Under the pieces are notes generated by a model, which had not been told where the DNA came from, did no database searches, and saw only the letters and a program-made list of their open reading frames with translations. Position numbers and translations under genes: made by a program. A stretch of DNA of 64,000 bases from DATHZQ01 sp965216945 (lineage in GTDB: Bacteria > Actinomycetota > Acidimicrobiia > Spongiisociales > UBA5794), in the NCBI GenBank assembly GCA_965216945.1, contig CBDCGU010000003.1, positions 3,658,001 to 3,722,000 of the forward strand. The letters are read 5' to 3'. How positions within the stretch are numbered: the first letter of the stretch is position 1; the number at the start of each line of letters is the position of its first letter. Shown in pieces: positions 40,923-48,578 of the stretch.

Positions 40923-42694
40923 CCCGGATCGCCCAGGTCGTTCCCAATCTGCCGACATTCGCGGTGGATGACGGGTTCTCGTACCGCGTGCCCGATTCGC
41001 TGGACGGCGTGACGCTCGGATCCCTGGTCCGGGTACCCCTCGGCGGTCGGAAGGTCCGGGGCGTCGTGACCCACCTCCGTGACGGGCCGGATCCGGGAAA
41101 CCTGAAGGACGTCCTCGGCGTGGTGGGTGACTTCCCCACCGTGACGCCCCGGCTCCTCGAGACCATGAGGTGGGCGTCGATCCACTATGTCGCTCCACTC
41201 TCGATGCTGCTCACCAAGGGTGCGCCCCCCAACGTGGCGCGAAGGCGTAGCCGCATCATCGTCCCGGAGTATCGCTCACTCGATTCTCCGCTCCCGGCCG
41301 CCACGGAAGCGGCCGCCACCGGCCGGCGGGTTCGTGCCGGCTATCTCATCGGTGGCGGTCCCTGGGGAGATGCGCTTGCCGGGCTGGCGAGCGACGTCCT
41401 CGCCGCCGGCCGCAACGTCGCGATCATCGCACCGACCGTTGCCGAGGCGGAAACCATCGCCGCCGACGTCGGAGGAGCACTCGGGGTGTCCGTCGATGTC
41501 GTGACCTCGTCGGCACCCGCCGCAGCCGTCACCAAGACCTGGGTGCAGTCCCAGCAGGGCGGTGGGTTCGTCGTCGTCGGCACGCGCGAGCTGGCCTTCT
41601 GGCCCGTGGGTGACATCGCGCTCGCCGTGGTGGTCGAGGAGGGGAGGCCGGCCATGACGGCACCCCAGACTCCGACGACGAGCGTGCGAGACGTGATGCG
41701 CCGCCGCGGCGCCGCCGAGCGGTTCGTCCTCGTGTTCGCCGGCCCCGTTCCGACAGTGGAGACGCTGGCGGCCGGGGTGGAGCTCCACGAGACCGGGGGG
41801 CGGGTGTGGCCGCTCGTCGAGATCGCCGACCGCTCCGAGGAGCCACCGGGGAGTGGCGTGGTGTTGCAGACGACGTTGCGGGCCGTGCGCGCCACGCTGG
41901 CGCGGGGGGAGCGGAGTTTCGTCTTCGTACCGCGGCGCGGTGACGCCGCCGCGTTCCGATGTGTGCGGTGCGGTGAGCTGCGCCGCTGCCCGCAGTGCAA
42001 CGCCGCCGCCACACGCGGTGATGTCTGCCAGCGATGCGGCACCGAGCTGACCGCATGCGCCTCGTGCGGCGGTGCTCGGTTCCAGGCGCTGGGCGCCGGT
42101 GTAGGCCGCGTCGTCTCCGAGTTGCGCAGGACCGTCGGCGATGCGGTTGGCCGGGTCGAAGACGGCACCCAGGTCATGGTGGGAACCGAGCGGGATCTGC
42201 CGAAGGTGACCGGGATGGCGCTCAGCGTCGTCATCGATGCGGATGCCCTGGTGCTGGCGCCGCACTATCGAGCCGAAGAGGATGCACTGCGCACCCTGGC
42301 GCGGGTTGCGCTGACCGTACAGCGGGGCAGGGGACGCCGCTGTCTGGTCCAAACGAGCCAGCCAGGGCACCGGGTCTACGACACGCTGCGACACGGCAGA
42401 CCGCTGGGCTTGCTGCGGACGTTGCTCTCCGAGCGGGATGCCGCCGGATTCCCACCCGTGACACAGTTGCTCGCGGTCGAGGTGGTCGGCCCACCCGACG
42501 ATGCCGACGCCACCCTGCGCAGCATGGCGGCGGAGGCGACCGTGATGGGACCGGCACCCGCCGGGGAAGGTCAACGCTGGCTCGTGTCGGGCCGCGACCT
42601 GCGTGCGCTCAAGCTCCGCATGCGCACGGTGGTGCAAGCATGGCGAGACGGGGGCGCCCGGGTACGCATCGACGCCGACCCTGTGCGCCTGTGA
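40919..42694 (+). CDS. priA: Primosomal protein N' (PriA-like, helicase motifs degenerate), probable CTG start
   Basis: This 591-aa replication-restart protein homologue keeps the N-terminal DNA-binding domain (RIAQVVPNLPTFAVDDGFSYRVP) and a four-pair Cys zinc region (CVRCGELRRCPQC, CQRCG, CASCGG). The helicase core is degenerate: GGGPWGDA stands where Walker A should be, and VVVEEGRP replaces the DEEH box, as in other Actinobacteria. CTG 40919 overlaps the coaBC stop (CTGA). Between the in-frame TGA at 40904 and the conserved N-terminus there is no ATG, GTG or TTG. GTG 40964 would delete the first strand. Confidence 0.85.
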   Translation: MTRIAQVVPNLPTFAVDDGFSYRVPDSLDGVTLGSLVRVPLGGRKVRGVVTHLRDGPDPGNLKDVLGVVGDFPTVTPRLLETMRWASIHYVAPLSMLLTKGAPPNVARRRSRIIVPEYRSLDSPLPAATEAAATGRRVRAGYLIGGGPWGDALAGLASDVLAAGRNVAIIAPTVAEAETIAADVGGALGVSVDVVTSSAPAAAVTKTWVQSQQGGGFVVVGTRELAFWPVGDIALAVVVEEGRPAMTAPQTPTTSVRDVMRRRGAAERFVLVFAGPVPTVETLAAGVELHETGGRVWPLVEIADRSEEPPGSGVVLQTTLRAVRATLARGERSFVFVPRRGDAAAFRCVRCGELRRCPQCNAAATRGDVCQRCGTELTACASCGGARFQALGAGVGRVVSELRRTVGDAVGRVEDGTQVMVGTERDLPKVTGMALSVVIDADALVLAPHYRAEEDALRTLARVALTVQRGRGRRCLVQTSQPGHRVYDTLRHGRPLGLLRTLLSERDAAGFPPVTQLLAVEVVGPPDDADATLRSMAAEATVMGPAPAGEGQRWLVSGRDLRALKLRMRTVVQAWRDGGARVRIDADPVRL

Positions 42695-43085
42695 GGCCGG
42701 GTCCCCGGCCCGGGCCGACCGAGTCCCTGCCTGGCGGCGGGGCCGCGTGTGTTGTTGGCTCTTCGCCTTGTGGCTCATCGACCGAGTCCCCGCCTAGCGG
42801 CCGGGGCTGTGTGTTGTTGGCTCTTCGCCTTGTGGCTCATCGCGTGTCGGCCGGGGTCCCCAGCCCCAGCCGACCGAGTCCCTGCCTAGCGGCCGGGGCT
42901 GTGTGTTGTTGGCTCTTCGCCTTGTGGCTCATCGCGTGTCGGCCGGGGTCCCCAGCCCCAGCCGACCGAGTCCCTGCCTAGCGGCCGGGCCTGTGTGTTG
43001 TTGGCTCTTCGCCTTGTGGCTCATCGCGTGTCGGCCGGGGTCCCCAGCCCCAGCCGACCGAGTCCCTGCCTAGCGGCCGGGCCTC
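42695..43085 (+). repeat. 92-bp tandem repeat array between priA and def
   Basis: A unit beginning CGACCGAGTCCCTGCCTAGC recurs at 42716, 42779, 42871, 42963 and 43055. The spacing is 63 bp for the first (a deleted, diverged copy), then exactly 92 bp three times; the last copy is partial and runs into the def promoter. Each full unit holds GGCTCTTCGCCTTGTGGCTC and an inverted repeat, GTCGGC-CGGGG...CCCCA-GCCGAC, able to fold as a hairpin. Copies differ at only a few bases. This intergenic VNTR resembles mycobacterial MIRU-type arrays in size and location. It fills the whole 400-bp gap; no gene is seen in it. Confidence 0.85.
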
Positions 43086-43091
43086 TATGCT
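43086..43091 (+). promoter_or_regulatory. -10 box of def (near-leaderless)
   Basis: TATGCT ends 9 nt before the def ATG at 43101. It directly follows the last partial 92-bp repeat, which therefore forms the upstream promoter region. Confidence 0.5.
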
Positions 43092-43100
43092 CCCGCACCG

Positions 43101-43607
43101 ATGGCGCTCTATCCGATCCGGACCTTCGGTGATCCCGTGCTGCGCACGCCCGCAGTCACCATCGACGAGATCACCGACGATCTCGAACGTCTCGTCGACG
43201 ACATGCTCGAGACCATGTACGAGGCGCCCGGAGTGGGCCTCGCTGCCCCGCAGATCGGGATCTCACGGCGGCTCTTCGTTGCCGACATCGGAGAGGGGCC
43301 GTTTGTGATGATCAATCCGGAGATCGTCGAGACGTCGGAGGAGTGGACCTTCGACGAGGGGTGTCTCTCGGTGCCCGGCAAGTTCTGGCCGATCGAGAGG
43401 CCGAGTTTCGCCCGCGCCCGCGGTCTCGATCTGGACGGCAATCAGGTCGAGCATGCCGGGGACGAGTTGTTGGGCCGCGTTCTCCAACACGAGATCGATC
43501 ACCTGGACGGGATCCTGCTGATCGAACGGCTCCCCAAACGCACCCGCGAGGCAGCGCTCCGCGACCTGCGGCGCGAGGCGCTCGGGCTCGTCGACGGGCC
43601 CCTGTGA
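43101..43607 (+). CDS. def: Peptide deformylase
   Basis: This 168-aa metalloenzyme removes the formyl group from nascent N-terminal methionine. All three motifs are intact: GVGLAAPQ (44-51), EGCLSVP with ligand Cys88, and QHEIDHLDG with His130, Glu131, His134. It is followed by fmt with a one-base overlap (TGATG), pairing formylation with deformylation. Confidence 0.96.
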   Translation: MALYPIRTFGDPVLRTPAVTIDEITDDLERLVDDMLETMYEAPGVGLAAPQIGISRRLFVADIGEGPFVMINPEIVETSEEWTFDEGCLSVPGKFWPIERPSFARARGLDLDGNQVEHAGDELLGRVLQHEIDHLDGILLIERLPKRTREAALRDLRREALGLVDGPL

Positions 43608-44518
43608 TGCGCGCTGCGTTTCTCGGCACGCCTTCGGCCGCCATCCCCCCTCTTGCCGGCCTACTCGACGTCGCAGACGTGCCCGTGGTCGTGACGCAAC
43701 CCGATGCCGCCAAGGGACGTAGCGGGCGCCCCACCGCGCCTCCCGTGAAGTTGGCCGCTCAGGAGTGGGGGCTCGAGGTCGCCCAACCGGCCAGCGGCGT
43801 CGAGCTCCTCGACACGATGCAACGGTACGGAGCGGACATCGGTGTCGTCGTCGCCTACGGCCGAATACTCGGCCCGGAGGTGCTCGCAACCACCCGCATC
43901 GGCTACGTCAACCTGCATTTCTCGCTCCTGCCGCGATGGCGCGGGGCGGCCCCCGTGGAGCGATGCATCCTGGCCGGGGATGGGATGACCGGGGTCAGCC
44001 TGATGCAGCTCGATGAGGGGATGGACACCGGACCGATCATCTCGGCGGTCGAGACACCGGTCGAAGACGACGAGACCGGGGGCACGCTCACCGCACGGCT
44101 CAGCTACATCGCGAGCGATCTGCTGTCCGAGGCACTCCCGGCCTTCGCCGGAGGCAGGCTGCATCCCGCTGCGCAGATCTCGGCGGGCGCAACCTATGCC
44201 GCACGGCTGCGCAGCGCCGAGGGCCAGCTCGATCCCGGCAAGACGGCGGATGATCTCGGACGCCAGGTTCGCGCCTTCACTCCGCGTCCCGGAGCGTGGT
44301 TTGTCGCAGACGGTGAGCGCATCAAGGTGTGGGAGGCACGGCCCGTCGGCGGGGAGACTCCACAGGGCGAGGTGCGGATCGCCGGTGATCGGGTTGTGCT
44401 GGGCACGGCGTCTGGAGACCTGGAGCTCGTTCGCATCCAGCCGGCCGGCAAGCGACCACTCGCCGCCATGGCATGGATGCACGGTCACCGCGGCGAGCCC
44501 GTCACCGTCGATCCGTGA
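43607..44518 (+). CDS. fmt: Methionyl-tRNA formyltransferase
   Basis: This 303-aa enzyme formylates initiator Met-tRNA using 10-formyl-THF. The N-terminal domain has RAAFLGTPSAAI, the folate/catalytic NLHFSLLPRWRGAAPV (Asn, His) and LDEGMDTGPI with the catalytic Asp. The C-terminal OB-like domain follows. ATG 43607 overlaps the def stop; GTG 43604 would add one residue. The stop overlaps rsmB (GTGA). Confidence 0.96.
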   Translation: MRAAFLGTPSAAIPPLAGLLDVADVPVVVTQPDAAKGRSGRPTAPPVKLAAQEWGLEVAQPASGVELLDTMQRYGADIGVVVAYGRILGPEVLATTRIGYVNLHFSLLPRWRGAAPVERCILAGDGMTGVSLMQLDEGMDTGPIISAVETPVEDDETGGTLTARLSYIASDLLSEALPAFAGGRLHPAAQISAGATYAARLRSAEGQLDPGKTADDLGRQVRAFTPRPGAWFVADGERIKVWEARPVGGETPQGEVRIAGDRVVLGTASGDLELVRIQPAGKRPLAAMAWMHGHRGEPVTVDP

Positions 44519-45726
44519 CGGACGGCGTAGCTTCGAGGGCGGAGGCGGCGACGCTCGTCGGACGGGTGATCGATGACGGAGCCCACTCCAACGTGCTCCT
44601 CGCCGGCGTGCTTGGCGACGAGCAACACACCGTGCATCGACTGGTGCTCGACACGCTGCGCTACCTACCGCCGGCGCGGGCGACTCTCGCCGGACTGAGC
44701 AACCGACCGCTCGAGGATCTCGACCCCGTGGTGCGGAACGCACTCCTTGTCGGCATCACCGAGCTGATGACGGGTGGCGACGCCCACGGCGTCGTGAACA
44801 GCACCGTCGAGGTGGTGAAGCGAAGCGACGCCCGCCGCGCCGCCGGTTTCGTCAACGCCGTCTTGCGCAAGGCGGCCGGTGGATTCCGCCCCCAGGTCGC
44901 CGGCGAGGCAGAGGCAGCGGCGCTCTCCGTGGCGGCACCGACCTGGATCCGGGAGCGTCTGGTCGACCAATGGGGAGCCACCGAGGCGGGCGATTTCTTC
45001 CGGTCGACGCTCACCGTCCCTCGCATCGGCGTGCGCATCCGGCCGGGGTGCGCATCGATCGGAGAGGCGGTGCCTGGGATCGCGGGAGCCGCCCATGTTG
45101 CCGACAGGGCCGCTGTTGCGAGCGCCGGGAGCGGCGTCGTGGTGATGGATGCCTCGTCGACGGCCGTTGCGCTCGCCGTTGGTGCCGAGCGTGGTGAACG
45201 GGTGCTCGACGTGGCGGCCGCCCCTGGCAACAAGACCGCGGCGCTGTGGGACGCCATGGGGGGTGAGGGGCTCCTGGTCGCCGCCGACCGCCACCGGCGA
45301 AGGGTGAGGTCTGCGGCTCACCGGCTGCGCAAGCTGGGCGTCGACGTGCCGTGGGTGGTTGCCGACGGGCTCGCCCCGCCTTTCGCCCCGGCGAGTTTCG
45401 ATCGCATCCTCCTCGACGCACCATGTACTGGCCTGGGGACGGTCAGGAGGAGGCCGGAGATCAAATCGCAGCTCGACCCGGACGCACCGCAGCGGATGAG
45501 CGAGCTGCAGAGCAGGCTGGTGGCCGCCGCCTTGCGGCTGCTGCGGCCGGGCGGTCGCCTCGTCTACTCGGTGTGCACGGTATTCGCCGAGGAGACGACC
45601 GCGATCGCCGCAGAGTTCGGCGGCAGACCACCGAAGGGGCTGCCCGGCCGCAGGTACGGCGGCGGCCTTCTCATGGGGCCCCATCTCACCGACACCGACG
45701 GGATGTTCATCACCGTTCTCGAGTGA
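44515..45726 (+). CDS. rsmB: 16S rRNA (cytosine-967-C5)-methyltransferase RsmB
   Basis: This 403-aa protein has an N-terminal NusB-like RNA-binding domain (about 1-130: RLVLDTLRYLPPARATL, NSTVEVVKRSDARRAAGFVNAVLRK) and a C-terminal SAM domain with VLDVAAAPGNKTAAL. The two cysteines of m5C enzymes are present: LDAPCTGLG and YSVCTVFAEE. GTG 44515 overlaps the fmt stop. It ends the rightward operon; a leftward gene follows across a 118-bp convergent gap where I see no clear terminator. Confidence 0.94.
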   Translation: MTDGVASRAEAATLVGRVIDDGAHSNVLLAGVLGDEQHTVHRLVLDTLRYLPPARATLAGLSNRPLEDLDPVVRNALLVGITELMTGGDAHGVVNSTVEVVKRSDARRAAGFVNAVLRKAAGGFRPQVAGEAEAAALSVAAPTWIRERLVDQWGATEAGDFFRSTLTVPRIGVRIRPGCASIGEAVPGIAGAAHVADRAAVASAGSGVVVMDASSTAVALAVGAERGERVLDVAAAPGNKTAALWDAMGGEGLLVAADRHRRRVRSAAHRLRKLGVDVPWVVADGLAPPFAPASFDRILLDAPCTGLGTVRRRPEIKSQLDPDAPQRMSELQSRLVAAALRLLRPGGRLVYSVCTVFAEETTAIAAEFGGRPPKGLPGRRYGGGLLMGPHLTDTDGMFITVLE

Positions 45727-45844
45727 GACGGGTCACCAGGGGTCGGGAAAGGAGGGTCCATCGCTGCGACCGATGAAGTGGCACGTCCGGACAAACGCGA
45801 CGTCGTCTGCCGCACCGGCTCTCGGGCCGTCTCAGCAGACTCCT

Positions 45845-46648
45845 CTAGTCGATGACGATGTCGTCGAGCCCTTCCTCCGGTTCCGGATAGTGGAGGTCGA
45901 GGCTCTGAAGTGTCGACACCAGCGTCTCTGCGATGACGATGTCGCGGTACCACTTGCGGTTGGCGGGCACGACGTACCAGGGGGCGGCTTCGGTCGTGGT
46001 CTCGGTGATCGCCTCTTCGAACGCCCGCTGGTAGGCGTCCCACAGCTCACGATGCTCGAGGTCGCCGGCATTGAACTTCCAACGCTTGGTCGGATCGTCC
46101 AGCCGGGCCTGCAACCGTTCCGCTTGCTCGCCCTTGGAGATGTGGAGGTAGAACTTGACGATGGTGGTCCCCTCGTCGGCGAGCATCTGCTCGAACGCTC
46201 GGATGTGGCCGTACCGTCTCCGCCAGACCTCCTCGGGCACGAGATCGAGGACCCGCACGACGAGCACGTCCTCGTAGTGGCTGCGATTGAACACCGTGAT
46301 CTCGCCATTGCCCGGGGTGTGCTCGTGCACTCGCCACAGGTAATCGTGGGCCAGTTCCTCCTTGGTCGGTGCCTTGAAGTTGGCAACCCACACCCCCTGC
46401 GGGTTCACGCCCTCGAACACCTTGCGGATCGCACCGTCTTTGCCCCCGGTGTCCATCGCCTGGATCACGACCAGCAGCTTGTGCCTGTCGTCTGCCCACA
46501 GCAGGTGCTGCAAAACCGCCAGCTGCTTGCGAAGTTGCTTCAGATGCTTCCGGCCGGCCTTCTTTGCACCGTCGAACCCGGAAGCGTCGTCCGGATCGAA
46601 TGCGCCGAGGTCGACGGCCGTCCCAGGAGCGATGCGGTACTGATCCAG
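45845..46648 (-). CDS. ppk2: Polyphosphate kinase 2 (PPK2), probable CTG start
   Basis: This 267-aa single-domain PPK2 transfers phosphate between polyphosphate and nucleotides. Walker A is AMDTGGKDG (64-72); IRKVFEGVNPQGVWVANFKAPT, HDYLWRVHEHTP, FNRSHYEDVLVVRV (Walker B/lid region) and YVVPANRKWYRD are conserved. The family N-terminus (DQYRIAPGTAVDLGAFDPDD) is preceded by CTG at 46648, 4 nt after an AAGGAGGG ribosome binding site, with an in-frame TAG 11 codons upstream and no ATG/GTG/TTG between. A TTG at 46513 would remove 45 conserved residues. TAGCCT at 46678-46673 may be the -10. Confidence 0.9.
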   Translation of the reverse strand: MDQYRIAPGTAVDLGAFDPDDASGFDGAKKAGRKHLKQLRKQLAVLQHLLWADDRHKLLVVIQAMDTGGKDGAIRKVFEGVNPQGVWVANFKAPTKEELAHDYLWRVHEHTPGNGEITVFNRSHYEDVLVVRVLDLVPEEVWRRRYGHIRAFEQMLADEGTTIVKFYLHISKGEQAERLQARLDDPTKRWKFNAGDLEHRELWDAYQRAFEEAITETTTEAAPWYVVPANRKWYRDIVIAETLVSTLQSLDLHYPEPEEGLDDIVID

Positions 46649-46720
46649 GGTTCCCTCCTTCGTTGGCTGGGAAGGCTACCTCGTCGCGTCGCCGCGGCCC
46701 GTCGGTCGATGAGTGCCGTT

Positions 46721-46726
46721 TAGGCT
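46721..46726 (+). promoter_or_regulatory. -10 box of rpe (leaderless), divergent from ppk2
   Basis: TAGGCT ends 9 nt before the rpe GTG at 46736. The 87-bp gap therefore holds back-to-back promoters for ppk2 and rpe. Confidence 0.5.
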
Positions 46727-46735
46727 TCACCCGTT

Positions 46736-47407
46736 GTGATCAAGCCCGTTCGCATTGCTCCATCGATCCTCGCTGCAGACTTCAGCCGTCTCGGCGACGA
46801 GATCCGCACCGTCGCCGACCATGCCGACTCCCTACACATCGATGTCATGGACGGGCATTTCGTGCCGAACATCTCGCTCGGCATTCCGGTGATCCGGTCG
46901 ATCCGCCACATCACCGACCTGGAATTCGACTGCCACCTGATGATCACCAACCCGCTGGAGTACCTCGAGCCGCTGCGGGCGGCGGGAGCCGACCTGGTGA
47001 CGGTGCACATCGAGGCGCATCCGGATCCAACGCAGGTGGCCGCTCGGGCCCGAGAGCTCGGCATGCGGTTCGGGTTGGTGATCAACCCCCCGACGCCCTT
47101 CGAGGCCATTGGGCCTTATGTCGAGATCGCCGACGTGGTGTTGGTGATGTCCGTGCAGCCGGGGTTTGGTGGCCAAGCCTTCGACGCCACCGTGCTCGAC
47201 AAGGTGACGGCGGCGAGGACACATGTCGACCGGCGGGGTCTCGCGACCGATATCCAGATCGACGGAGGTATCGCCCCCGACACCATCCGCATGGCGCGCG
47301 AGGCCGGCGCCGACATCTTCGTCGCGGGTAGTGCCATCTTTGCGGCAGCCGACCCGGTGGCTGCGATTGCAGAGCTCCGCAAGCGGGCCGGCGCCGACGA
47401 TGCTTGA
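46736..47407 (+). CDS. rpe: Ribulose-phosphate 3-epimerase
   Basis: This 223-aa TIM-barrel enzyme interconverts ribulose 5-phosphate and xylulose 5-phosphate. Motifs: IAPSILAADFSRLGDE, HIDVMDGHFVPNISLG (metal His/Asp), DCHLMITNP, VMSVQPGFGGQAF and QIDGGI. GTG 46736 fits a leaderless start just after the -10 box. Ribulose 5-phosphate is a riboflavin precursor, and the rib operon lies 1.1 kb downstream, a conserved rpe-rib association. Confidence 0.96.
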   Translation: MIKPVRIAPSILAADFSRLGDEIRTVADHADSLHIDVMDGHFVPNISLGIPVIRSIRHITDLEFDCHLMITNPLEYLEPLRAAGADLVTVHIEAHPDPTQVAARARELGMRFGLVINPPTPFEAIGPYVEIADVVLVMSVQPGFGGQAFDATVLDKVTAARTHVDRRGLATDIQIDGGIAPDTIRMAREAGADIFVAGSAIFAAADPVAAIAELRKRAGADDA

Positions 47408-47451
47408 CGACGCGCCGGCATGGGCGCCGGAGACCATGTAATGGGAGTTGC

Positions 47452-48378
47452 ATGAGACAGCAGATTCTCGTGATCGACCCGGATCACGATGCGGCGAGCC
47501 GGCTGGTCGCCGATCTCGAGAGCGTCGGCTTCGCCGCGTCGTCGGTGGCCGATGCGACGGGAGCCCTGGCGCTCGTCGAGCACGGCGCCCCCGATCTCGT
47601 GGTGATGGACACGGCGCTTCCTGAAGGCGGTGGTCTGACGCTGCTGCGCAATCTCGCCGCGGGACGGACCACGACTGCCACCCCGGTGATCGTCCTCACC
47701 GCGATATCGAGCGTGGAGGACCGGGTGCGTGCTCTGCGATCGGGCGCCGACGACTTCCTGCACAAGCCGTATCAGCTCGAGGAGCTCGTCGAGAGGATCC
47801 GCACCGTCCTGCGTCGGGCGGACCAGCTGCGCAATCTGTCACCGCTCACTGGGCTCCCGGGCAACGCTGCGATTGCCGATGAGTTGCGCAAGCAGATCGA
47901 CAGCGGCGAGACGGTTGCCGTCGCTCACGTCGATATCACCAACTTCAAGACCTACAACGATGCCTATGGATTCCTGCGTGGCGACCGGGTGATCACGCGG
48001 TGTGCCGACTGCTTGCGGTCCGCGGCGTTGGGAGCCGGCGCAACGAGTGTCTTCATCGGTCACATCGGTGGCGACGACTTCGTCGCCATCATGCCGGCCG
48101 ATGCCATCGATACGTTCTGCCGCACCCTGGTCGAGCTCTGGGATGGATCGATCGCCGGCTACTACGACCCGGAAGATGTAGCCGACGGCATCTCGGTGCT
48201 GGATCGTCACGGCGAGCCGCACCGGTATCCGCTGGCCTCGCTGGCCATCGGCGTTGCCACCAACCGCCACCGTTCCTTTGCCTCCGAGTGGGAGGCCTCT
48301 GCGATCGCGGCCGAGATGAAGGAATACGCCAAGCGGCAACCCGGCTCGAACTACCAGATCGATCGCCGTACCGGCTGA
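47452..48378 (+). CDS. Response regulator with receiver and GGDEF-like (GGDDF) domain
   Basis: This 308-aa protein has a receiver domain at 1-120 with acidic pocket Asp9/Asp11, phospho-acceptor Asp53 (VVMDTALP), Thr83 and Lys105 (LHKPY), so it looks phosphorylatable. The C-terminal diguanylate-cyclase-like domain has LTGLPGN, HVDITNFKTYND (metal Asp161) and a signature reading IGGDDF (205-210) rather than GGDEF. The Glu to Asp change may lower or abolish c-di-GMP synthesis. No partner kinase is nearby. ATG 47452 follows GGGAG; the frame is open back to 47404 inside rpe. Confidence 0.88.
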   Translation: MRQQILVIDPDHDAASRLVADLESVGFAASSVADATGALALVEHGAPDLVVMDTALPEGGGLTLLRNLAAGRTTTATPVIVLTAISSVEDRVRALRSGADDFLHKPYQLEELVERIRTVLRRADQLRNLSPLTGLPGNAAIADELRKQIDSGETVAVAHVDITNFKTYNDAYGFLRGDRVITRCADCLRSAALGAGATSVFIGHIGGDDFVAIMPADAIDTFCRTLVELWDGSIAGYYDPEDVADGISVLDRHGEPHRYPLASLAIGVATNRHRSFASEWEASAIAAEMKEYAKRQPGSNYQIDRRTG

Positions 48379-48435
48379 GGCGACGCGCCGCCGGGATGGC
48401 CATCCCGGCCGGCTCTCGGCCCGACATGGCGGCGC

Positions 48436-48441
48436 TACACT
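48436..48441 (+). promoter_or_regulatory. -10 box of the rib operon
   Basis: TACACT lies 18 nt before the FMN riboswitch. No convincing -35 hexamer is seen upstream. Confidence 0.5.
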
Positions 48442-48458
48442 GTTTCCCACGAAGAGGC

Positions 48459-48571
48459 CCCCTTCAGGGCAGGGTGCAATTCCCGACCGGCGGTGAAAGT
48501 CCGCGACCCCCACTAGGGGTGGATCCGGTGGAACTCCGGAGCCGACGGTGACAGTCCGGATGGAAGAAGGA
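48459..48571 (+). promoter_or_regulatory. FMN riboswitch (RFN element)
   Basis: The conserved RFN blocks appear in order: CAGGGCAGGGTGCAATTCCC, GACCGGCGGTGAAAGTCCGCG, a variable hairpin (CCCCCACTAGGGGTGG), ATCCGGTGGAACTCCGGAGC, CGACGGTGACAGTCCGGATG, closing with GAAGAAGG. The closing helix pairs the CCTTC at the start with GAAGAAGG at the end, which runs into the ribD Shine-Dalgarno (AAGGAGGG, 48567-48574). FMN binding should therefore hide the ribosome binding site. No terminator follows, so translational control is the likely mode. Confidence 0.95.
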
Positions 48572-48578
48572 GGGCGCT

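Noticed and set aside
40964..40966. GTG start for priA
   Set aside because: It would cut off the conserved RIAQVVPNLPTF segment, and no ribosome binding site precedes it.
42695..43085. CRISPR array
   Set aside because: The whole 92-bp unit is conserved, with no short repeat alternating with unique spacers, and there are no cas genes.
46047..46730. 227-codon minus-strand frame starting upstream of ppk2
   Set aside because: It overlaps the real PPK2 frame out of register and is Arg/Gly-rich without domain motifs.
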